From: Solea solea
Taxonomy: Eukaryota > Chordata > Actinopteri > Pleuronectiformes > Soleidae
Assembly: GCF_958295425.1 (NCBI RefSeq)
Contig: NC_081143.1
Span: forward strand, 18,638,686 to 18,702,685
Reading direction: 5' to 3'
DNA length: 64,000 nucleotides
Every line of letters begins with the position of its first letter. Position 1 is the first letter of the stretch. Below are positions 25,106-34,500 of the stretch, piece after piece. The notes under the pieces are model-generated. The model saw only the letters and a program-made list of their open reading frames with translations. It was not told the DNA's origin and made no database searches. The position numbers and the translations under genes were made by a program.

Positions 25106-25262
25106 ACTAACAGGTCCTAACAAAGTCCTAACAGGTCCTAACAGCTCCTAACAAAGTCCTAACAAAGTCCTAACAGGTCCTAACAAAGTCCTAACAGGTC
25201 CTAACAACGTCCTAACAGGTCCTAACAATGTCCTAACAGGTCCTAACAAAGTCCTAACACCT
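25106..25262 (+). repeat. 21-bp minisatellite, array 2
   Basis: A second array of the same GGTCCTAACAAAGTCCTAACA units, downstream of the truncated tRNA copy. It is shorter and less regular than array 1 and ends at CTCCTCCGAACACAG, where the hAT element begins. Confidence 0.88.
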
Positions 25263-25589
25263 CCTCCGAACACAGATACGAACGATGGGTTGGTCGCGAA
25301 CGAGAGCCGGATTAGAGCCGGCTCTCTGAAGTGAACGACGGGAACCGGCTCCCCGATAGAGAGCGATTTTTCTTTTTTTTATTGTCTTTTAAAACCGCTA
25401 TGGTCAACATGTGTGGCTGTGGCATCGTCTGTGTGACTACACTGAGCAGGAGGGGAGGGGTTACAGACACTCGCATGCAGCACAGGAGAGAGACGAGAGC
25501 GAGGAGCGCAAGAGGATTTGACCATTTTACCGAAGATGAGTGACAGCAGGAAGATGAGTGACAGCAGGAAACTGAGTAAAATTTGGACA

Positions 25590-25749
25590 CAGAGGCAGAG
25601 TGTACACTTTGTAAAATAAAAATGTCATACCGAGCAGCCTCCACAAACAACCTGCACAGGCATATGCGAACTAATCATCCAACAGTGCAATTAATGGAGT
25701 TGGAGAAAAGACCAACAAGGAACTCTGCTAATGAAGGTGCCAGTGTGTC
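25590..25749 (+). pseudogene. hAT transposase BED zinc-finger fragment
   Basis: The plus-strand frame contains CTLCKIKMSYR..NNLHRHMRTNHP, the C-x2-C..H-x(3-5)-H spacing of a BED-type zinc finger found at the N-terminus of hAT transposases. It is broken at 25749 by the retroelement insertion. The frame resumes at 27701 and soon ends in a stop, with nothing resembling the catalytic core. Probably a dead fragment. Confidence 0.65.
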
Positions 25750-25887
25750 TGTAGAACATTCTAGCAGGCAAAGCTATTTATCTTTCATTCTATTTATCTG
25801 TTTATTGTTGTAATTGGTATCAAAGCACCGTTGCCTTTAAAGTGCATTGTCAAAGCCATTTTTTGTTATATATTAACCTTCGTATGT

Positions 25888-26627
25888 AAGTAAGTAAATT
25901 AGTAAGTAAGTAAATTTAATTTATAAAGCACATTTACACACAGCATAAGCTGACCAAAGTGCTGTATAGTGAAAGACTAAAAAGACACAAAATAATACAA
26001 AGTAATACAAAAAACATTTGACCAATAGTCATCATTAAATAAAACATGAACATCGAAATAAGTAACATTCAAGACAGGGCACACAACACAGAAAGTATAG
26101 AGAAAAGCAGTACAGGATTAGGGAACAAGAAAGGCCAGGGAGTACAGGTGGGTTTTTAGCCTGGATTTGAAGGCAGAAATGGAGGGGGCGGATCTAATAT
26201 CCAGGGGGAGCTGGTTCCACAGACGGGGAGCTGGTTCCACAGACGTGGAGCAGCAACAGCAAAGGCTCTGTCACCCCGCTGTACATGTAGGAACCCTTTG
26301 TTGGTGGATCGAAGGGACCTTTGGGTAGAGTGAAGCTGGACAAGGTTGGTGATGTATGCTGGAGCCAGCCCATTAAGTGCCTTAAAAACAAATAGTAAAA
26401 CTTTAAACTGGACCCTAAAATGAACTGGGAGCCAGTGTAAGGAGGCTAGAATGGGCATGATTTGCTCACGCCTCCTGGTGCCAGTTAGAAGGCACGCAGC
26501 TGAATTTTGGACCAACTGCAGGCGTCTGAGTGAGGATTGGGGGAGGCCAAGGTAAAGGGAGTTGCAGTAATCCAGGCGTGGATAACTTTCTCAAGGTCAT
26601 TATGAGATAGGAAGGATTTGAGGCCTT
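25888..26627 (-). mobile_element. L2/CR1-type LINE 3' fragment
   Basis: On the minus strand this encodes the C-terminal end of a non-LTR reverse transcriptase (LASLHWLPVHFRVQFKVL, FKALNGLAPAYI, GDRAFAVAAPRLWNQLP), then a 3' UTR ending GTGCTTTATAAATTAAATTT and a TTAC microsatellite tail. It is 5'-truncated, with a local duplication of GAGCTGGTTCCACAGAC. It interrupts the left LTR: the solo LTR reads straight through the insertion point (CGTATGT / TGAAAATC). Confidence 0.85.
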
Positions 26628-26895
26628 TGAAAATCTATCTATCATCAGAAGACTTGTCGGTTTTACAACCTAACTCTAGTTAGTAGCTAACTAACTAATT
26701 ACTAACTGTCTAACTAACGGACTGCTGTCTAACTACTAACTGACTGCTGTTTAACTGCTGTTTAACTGTGTACGTGGAATAAACCTTCAGAAAGACAGTC
26801 GAGTTGTACCCGCCGTACTCAATACTCCCTTTCCAGAAGGGAGTATTGAGCTGAAAGGAACAGCCAGTAAATATCTGGACAGTTGTAAAACCGTT

Positions 26896-27086
26896 GGGTC
26901 TATCCGTCCCAGTTCTTCGATATATTCATTGCAGGCGTCGACGAAAATATCATAGTTGTTTTCCAACCCTGCCAACTCTTGCGACAATTTTTCTGTACCT
27001 AGACTACCAGCGTTGACATTAAGGCGGTTAATACGCGTTGTTAGGCTCCGCTGTAGACTTTCCAGATCTGGCTTGTCGTCTGCCAT
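26896..27086 (-). pseudogene. gag-like N-terminal fragment of the LTR element
   Basis: An open frame from ATG 27086 (MADDKPDLESLQRSLTTR) encodes about 63 residues of a charged, helical protein of retroelement gag type, possibly BEL/Pao-like. It then runs into inverted leader and LTR sequence at 26895, so it is truncated by the rearrangement. No protease, reverse transcriptase or integrase remains. The family assignment is tentative. Confidence 0.45.
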
Positions 27087-28105
27087 TTTACTTCTTTGAG
27101 CTACTGACTCACTCCGGGAATTGGAATTGTTCAAAGGATTTGACTCTCTTAAAAAGTGTGGTTCGTTGCCAATGACTCGTTCAAAGGATTCAGTTCTTTG
27201 CAAACGACACGTCCATGAATGGCACACGAATGTCCACGCCCCTAGCTGTCGACGTCACAATGTCACAGTCTGTGAGGCTCTTCCGTAGCACTGTTAGTGG
27301 CTTAACGGTTTAGCTCTTCGTCCAGAAGAGATCGGTATTCCTTGTGCAATCTTCACAGCCTTCCTCACGGCTGCGGCACTTCCTTTAATCCTTCAACGGC
27401 TCCGTTAGCTCCTTGCTCCGGCTCCTCCGTTTTAGTGATTCACGACTGCTTCACCAGTACTCCGGTCCTGGTACTTCACGATTGCCGTCCTCCGCTCGGC
27501 AGTCCGTACTCCACAGATACGGCGCCGACAACAGTTTCACAACTGTCCAGATTTTTACTGGCTGATCCTTTCAGCTCAAATAGCTTTGACAATGCGCCTT
27601 AAAGGCACTTTAAAGGCAACGGTGCTTTGATACCAGTTACAACAATAAACAGATAAATAGAAGGAAAGATAAATAGCTTTGCCTGCTAGAAAGTTCTACA
27701 GTGTCAACTCCTGCAACTGTTGCTGCTCCTGTCTGTAGCATCAGCCAGTATATCACCACCACAGCCAGTAGACCTACATCCCAGAGCACATTTTAAGTTA
27801 GATTTTGTTGAGTGATGTTTAGCTGATTTTGTGTTTTTTCACAAATTAAAATGTTTTTTGTTTTTTTTACTTAAAATGTATTTATGTTAAGTTAAGTTTA
27901 TTAATAAAGCCATATAAATACTATACATGTTATATTTTATGGTTTTTTTCACATTAGTTATTCATTTTACACATAATTTGGTAATAAATTAATTTAAGTA
28001 ACAAAAAATCTGAAGAGCCACTTGGGAGCCGAAAGAGCCGGCTCTTTTTAGTGAGCCGAGCCAAAAGAACCGGCTCTCCACAAGAGCCGAAATTCCCATC
28101 ACTAG

Positions 28106-28528
28106 AACTTCCTAACCAGTGGTGATTGGACGGCCACAGTGTTGTCAACTGCATTTGGGGTGGAAAAGCACGAGGTTCGCTGGTGCAGGCAGTGTACACC
28201 CTGGACAGCGATATGTTTGTTTTATAATTCTACCATACTTTTAACCTGTAACCTGCCATTGGTTGAACGGTTTTGCAATTATGAGTGTAACCACAGCCAA
28301 AATGCTGTGGTCAAGTCTGACACACATGCAGTGTCAATTAATCATGCTAATGGTTTAAAACGCCATGCAAATGTATCTGCAAAGTTTTTTTATGGCCAAC
28401 ATCCGTGCCAAAAAACAAAAAATAAAACAAGCGGACATACACGTACACAACCTTGAAACAACTCCAGCTGAAAAGTTGGACGGAGACAATTATGCTCAAA
28501 GGTTTATTAAAAGTATTCTGTACACATT
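28106..28528. other. nol11 3' flank
   Basis: Short intergenic stretch between the hAT element and nol11. It contains the nol11 polyadenylation signal near its right end. I see no other gene. Confidence 0.5.
28503..28508 (-). promoter_or_regulatory. nol11 polyadenylation signal
   Basis: AATAAA on the minus strand lies only about 20 bp after the nol11 stop codon (28529-28531). This implies an unusually short 3' UTR, if this signal is the one used. Confidence 0.65.
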
Positions 28529-31500
28529 CTAAAACAGCTCAATGATTTCGATGGAGTACTGGCCAACGTCCTTCTTCACTTTCATGTTGCTCAGCTCTTG
28601 GAGGCTGCCCTCAATCTTTCCAAGCTCAGAGACCAGTCTCACCTGAAAATAAAACAGATAATATATTTTCCAGAAAACGTTTTAAAATTAATTTTGATGA
28701 AACTGTGGGACTGATTATCAAGCCTTTCTACACAACTACAGTAACAGAGTCACATGCGATGAATATTATGAAACCAATGTGCGGCCAGACACTGAGAAGA
28801 GTTGGTTACCTGTGACTTAACAAAGCTGTGGAGATTCAGCAGTAAGCCTTTGGCCTCTGGTGTCATCACTAGCACTGTGAAATGGGCATCCAACACCAAG
28901 CAAACCCAATCCATGATCTACAATCAAATGCACAAAATAAAATGATGTCATTATTCATGTATTTTATTGAGGGATTGTGTACATTGAGCCTCAAAGTTTG
29001 CTCCATTTGTTGCCTGACTGAAGCAGTTAAAGCAGAGATCAGAACATATCCATGACCATGTTTACACTGTAAATATCAAGCTCATGCTCTATATTTTGGG
29101 GATGATGGGGATAATGTCCATAAGGCTGAAAGAAAAAACCCAAAACATTCGTAGATGTATTACCTTTACCGTCTTTTACCTTTACTGTCTTTTACTGCTT
29201 TTTATACCTTATCAATACAAGTTTGGCCAATATAAATAGATCCAGCACAAAAATGTCTTGCAGCTCCAGTTATTTTTCTTTTCATCTAACTCAGCACAAG
29301 ACTTCACATCTCTTCACATCAATGTACGTTCTGAGGCTGTGGCTACACACAGTGATGTGAAAATCTTTCAGCCAATACATTTTTCCCACTCCCATATTGG
29401 TCTCATACCATGTCCGTTTGTGACAGACACAAACTGGGGGCACTTTGATTATCTCGACTCCCAAACAAATACAGACCTGAGTCAGACTTGGTGATCTCAG
29501 TCCGTGCATCTGTGGGAAGGCATCGTGGGAATACTTTAGGTAGAGGAACTGCAAGTACTGGAGGAAAAGCTGATTGGACAAAGAAGGAAAATAAACATTG
29601 AAAAACATCGTTATGGTCAGTGGTTAAGTGTAATTAAAAGGGTTCAAAAAGCCATGGTCAGACTTTACGAGACTGAAGAGGAAGAAAAAATCTGTCACTT
29701 ACAACAACATGCTGGGAGGTCAGATCTTTTAGGTGTGGGAGGAGGAAGGTTTCGCTGTATGCCGTCTGCAAAACCTCATTTCTTATCAGCTTGAGTCAAG
29801 GTTTCATACTTTTTTTGTCTTATTAATTAAATCCATGGTCCAGGGACTTCAACAACACATTTTGCTGCAAGGCAACATGCAACATGCAACAGTGCAATGA
29901 CAAAACATTCTAAATGAACATGATTAGCTGCCTGAATGACTTTGAGTGATCAGTGTGCACTGGAAGGATACAGTAGGACAGCCTTGTGTAATCCCACCGG
30001 ACAGAGATTTTCCGATGGAGTTGATGTCTTTTGATCTGCAGTTTTGGTCTTTGAGACTGCACCATCCCCAAGGAGGTTGTCTGTGTGCTCCTCGTCAAAA
30101 GAGGTGGGGCCAAAACCATTCTGTTGGCAAACCTGGTCACTGTCCCTAGAGGCGACGGTTTCCATGAAGGAGACGCTCTCAGGCTCCAGGGTGGCTTTCT
30201 CTGCATCACTATCCGACATACTGCAAGATGAAGGCAGAGCAGCACATGGTTTGATTCATTCATGTTATGTTAAACCAGGTTAGGCTCATAATCAAATAAT
30301 TAAACAGCTAGGTAAATAGAGGTAAATGCACATAATGTAATTCCTGCTACAATGGCTTTTGTAGTTTGATGACATTGGGAGGCAGTGTGGGATCATAGGA
30401 TTTGTGGTCTTTTTGTAAAGAGTTTGCCCTGGAAGTTAGAGCAGTGATGGTAAAATAGATGACGTTGTGAAAAGGCGGAAGAGAAATATTAATTTTAATG
30501 GATTGAATTTGTTGAATTTTAATGAAGAAATGTGACAATCTCTAGATCGCCCGTTTAAATAATTAAACATGTATCGCTTTACCTGTGGTCATAAGCAATT
30601 TCCTGATGTGAAGTTTGACAGTGAGAGATGTTTTCACAACAGCAGTAGAATGTGTGGAGCATCCCAGCAAGTGGTGATGCCTGGGTCCAACGAGGCAGAG
30701 GCATTGCCCACTTGTTTCTCTGCTAAATTCTCACACCACTCTGACATTATGTGGAGATTTGACAATGGAGCTGGTAGGAGACGCTCCAGAAAATATCCAC
30801 AGTGAAGACAACATGTCTGTACTTTATCTGAAAGCAGCTATACTGACACTGGTGGAGACATTATGCCAGATGAGGGTATAGGCAAGACCAAGAGAACCTC
30901 TAAATCCTGAATATTGGTGTAGAACTTATTTACATCAACCCCCCTAAATTACAAAATTACAATTGACACAAAAAAAGTCATGGCAACAACAAGTCTGTGT
31001 CTTTTACCTGATGAAGGTCTTGAGGCAGGTACAGGTGATTGCCTCAGGGATGTCAGGGAAGAATTGCAAGCAGAGTTGACACAGAAAGTAATCCTTCCTC
31101 TCCAAGGCCAACAGTACAAGGTCAGGACACACACTGTAGAGGGTCATAATGGTGAACGGTCACATTCAGCAAAAGTAACAACAGTTATTCAACTAGTATC
31201 ACATGATCACAGAGTAATCATTTCGTTATCACAGGATTTGTGCTGTGATTTAAAAAGTGAAGTGATATGATGATGATGATGATAATAATGTGAGCAGCTC
31301 AGGTCTCCAGTGCTGTTGAAAAGTGCATGGTGCAACATCCTGCAGTAGAGGGTTCACCCTCAGCACCCAACTTCTCACACCCATGTTATTTTAATTAACT
31401 TTTTAACATTTCGGTTAGAGATAGCATTCAGATTAGCCCTCCTTATTTCCGGAGAACACTACCCTGGCTGAAGCTTTACAGATTCTTGTACTTCAGTGAT

Positions 31501-34500
31501 TCTGCTCTGATTGGTGACCAACTTAACCCCATTATCACTAGAAAACAGGCATCTTGTGATAACAAGAAAAAACAATTTGTTATCAAGGACCATTATCCTA
31601 TGATAACATGATGATTATTCCATGATCACAAGATAACAGATTGAAAAAAGATACAGTGACTGGAGTTGAACTTGTTTTTTGAATAACCTCAATTATGACA
31701 TTTTCATTCAAATGCAGGTTTTGGTATTTGTTGTGGTACAGAAATACATCACTGCATCCCCTAGAATGTATTCATTTAAGTCATTCAAAATAGTTTTAAA
31801 GGAAATGGCCCAATAATCTTTCTAGATATACATTTTTGCATCTTATTTTGCATTTTCAAAGGTTTCAAAGACCCGTGGGAACCCTGATTCAATCTCAGTT
31901 AGTTGTTGCTTTACTGACCTGTGGCAGAGGTACCGAGTGTGCACTAGCTGTGCCAGGATGCTGGGGATGTAAAAGTCTGAATCATCCAGGCTGCGGGACA
32001 CAAGGACTGATACTAGCTGCCCAACTAAAGGCTGCAAGTCCTGGATGTCTGATCGAGACAGAAGACCCTCTACCTCTTTCTGGACGTCCTCTGCTGGTGC
32101 CGTCTATATGAAATAGAATATTTAGTCAAATTCGGTTGACAGAATTTGCCCACTTTGATATGAAAACCATGCACATTCAAATTTGGCCCGTTACTTCTAA
32201 AAGGCCAGGAAACTGTAAAACTAAAATCCTTACCTTAATTAGCTCCAGAACTTGTTCACTTGTTAAACAAAGTGTTGATTGAGTCTTGCGGGTTGTTCTC
32301 TATATTGAAAAAAAGAGTCAAATTCTTATTCTTTGCTGACATTTTCAATAAATCTCAAGACAAAATATCATAAACAATACAGTAACTCTATAACTATATT
32401 TATATCAGGCTGTGTTAATTAATAAAGGTTTTTCATATTTACCATCAAAAGATATACAAAAGAAAATCTCACTGTAATGGCATGGAGTGACACATTAGCG
32501 ATAAAATATATATATATATCCTTAATGCATCAAGTAGTTTACCATGTTTTGCCTTGCAACAACATGTAACATAACATATTTAAAAACGCAGTTGTCCACT
32601 GTACCGTCTTCCTGGTTTCCACTGTTCTCGAAGGAGCTTTCTCGCCGTGCAGAATATTGTTCCAAGATGGTACTGAAGCTGGAGCTTTGGACTCTGTGCC
32701 AGTTAAAAAACATGTGCAGTGAAGTCAGACATGCACACTAAGGTCAATTGTTTATGTATGTGATTTGCTTTTTGCAGTAGGGATAATATTAGTCACAGTG
32801 TTGCAAGTGATTAAGCTCACCTTCAGGTTTGGCCTGCCTTAGTTTCCCCAGTGCAGAGGCCAGTGAAGATTTGGGGCAAACAAATGGTATAACAGAGAGG
32901 GTTTTCCCATGTGGAATGAATAATTTGTTGGAAAAACACCATAGCTATATCAGAGGGAAGAGGAAATGAACACAAATCTGACTTAATTGTACATATGTAT
33001 GAAATACAGAAAATACAGATGAATGCCCTAGTCTATTTGTGCATCTATTTTTAAGACTGTTAACTGCTACGCAGTTGTGAGAAGGGACAGTAAACCCAGT
33101 CCCAGTGGAGAGCAGACACAATTCTCTACCAAAGTCATACAGTCCTCCATCAGCACCAGTCAACTGGAAGGACAGGGAACTTTGGACTAACAACAATGGG
33201 GGCTTGACTGGGTGGTTCATGCATACGTCTAAAGTTAAAAAAAACAATTCATATACACACTGGTATGAGCTCCATCTGTACACTAGTATAAGGCTTAGTT
33301 GCTAGCATGACTAAAAATGATAATATGTTAAATACCAACATTAGAAGACAACCGACTAGGTGGTTTATTTGAAATAAACCAAAAAGGATGCCTACCTGCC
33401 CATAGATTTTACCCGCCATCTCTTTCCCTGCCTGAAGAGTCTGGAAGTTGGTATTCCAGATGCAGAGAAAGTCTGAAAAATTCAAAGACATTCAGGAAAT
33501 ACTAGACACTTAATCACAGTCTTCATAATGGTACAAAATGAAGACAATACCAGTGTTATTCTTACATTCATTCGAAAAGTATTTTCATTAAAATAATCTA
33601 TATTCCAGTATAATAAAATAATACTAGGAAGCACATTCAGGTTGATCTTTCAATCACCAATCTTATCAACTTTAAAGCCAAAGAGACAGCTTTTTGTTTT
33701 AAAACTTGTCATGAATTTAAAACTCGCTGCCACAGTGTTATGAGGATAGAAAAACACCTACGATCTACCATATTTCTATTGCTCCCCTATAAGCTTTCAA
33801 GTTATTCTCTTTGCAACAGGATAGGGTTTTTGTGGAAAAAACACAGACTGACACTGGTGTTTTTCTTCACAGCTCTATTAATGATGAGGCAAGACAACAC
33901 CAGCCATGAGGAAAAGCACCCGTGTCCTTACCCGTATCTTGCTACTACCGTTTCTTTACAACAGTGACCAAACAGGAAATGTCTGGGACACAAAAGTTGT
34001 CCGTAAACTTCTCAGCAAAAGGAACATAAAAATTGTAATTGTGGAAAAAGTGGTGATTCTTGCTTGCCTTGTTCAACTAGTGTAAAATGTTGGTCAACAC
34101 GATATTCTGACCCAGCAGGCTTGTGCATGTTTCTGCATTATGTATTGATTATATTTACACAAATCTTTAGGGCACAGCTTTGTTGCCTTTTGGCCTGTTT
34201 TCTAGAAGCCTCACTGGCTGTGTGTGAAAACCCCCAGTAAGACCAGTTATGATTAATAATAGTGGAGTAAAAACTGAAACAACCATCCAGATGCTCAGGC
34301 TAACCACAATCAGATACAATATCGCTGAGTGGAGCACTGCTGTAAGGGAAAAATTAAATGAAGCTACCTTTCCCAGCTCCAGCCGATGGGTGTGGAACCC
34401 CAACCACAGCTACATGAGCTTCATCCAGGATGAGGGCTGATGCTGCCTCCAGGGGACCCTCACCCACAGGAAGACCCAGCAGCAGGCTACGAGGAAGAGG

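Larger units (their letters stand above)
25750..27700. mobile_element. LTR retroelement with two LTRs in inverted orientation
   Basis: The element begins TGTAGAAC (25750) and ends GTTCTACA (27700): both outer ends are the same 5' LTR end. The 5-bp duplication GTGTC flanks it at 25745-25749 and 27701-27705. The left LTR (plus) runs 25750-26881 and contains a LINE insertion. The right LTR (minus) runs 27700 down to 27544, with an internal deletion. From the right come leader sequence and a gag-like start; the left LTR is followed directly by a 14-bp piece of the same leader in inverted orientation (26882-26895). LTR identity is supported by a solo copy at 34989-35370. Confidence 0.75.
25279..28105 (+). 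mobile_element. hAT-family remnant, interrupted by nested elements
   Basis: The right end (..GAGCCGAAATTCCCATCACTAG) is a typical hAT terminus. The left end (GATGGGTTGG..GAGAGCCGG) is its imperfect inverted partner, with repeated AGAGCCGGCTCT motifs in both subterminal regions. It retains only a BED zinc-finger segment (see 25590-25749) and no catalytic RNase-H/dimerisation region, so it is non-autonomous. A retroelement sits at 25750-27700. No 8-bp target duplication could be recognised, and the left boundary is approximate. Confidence 0.7.

Noticed and set aside
24686..25262. Regular short repeats that could be taken for a CRISPR array
   Set aside because: There are no unique spacers: the units are contiguous 21-bp repeats, in a vertebrate genome beside a tRNA gene.
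30569..30805. 78-codon plus-strand frame in nol11 intron 13
   Set aside because: No recognisable domain or splice context and antisense to the host gene; the hairpin in the same place is the only structure noted.
32945..33283. 112-codon minus-strand frame between nol11 exons 8 and 9
   Set aside because: nol11 exons 8 and 9 join directly in frame (GGG CAG-CTA TGG), matching the human protein, so no exon is needed here.
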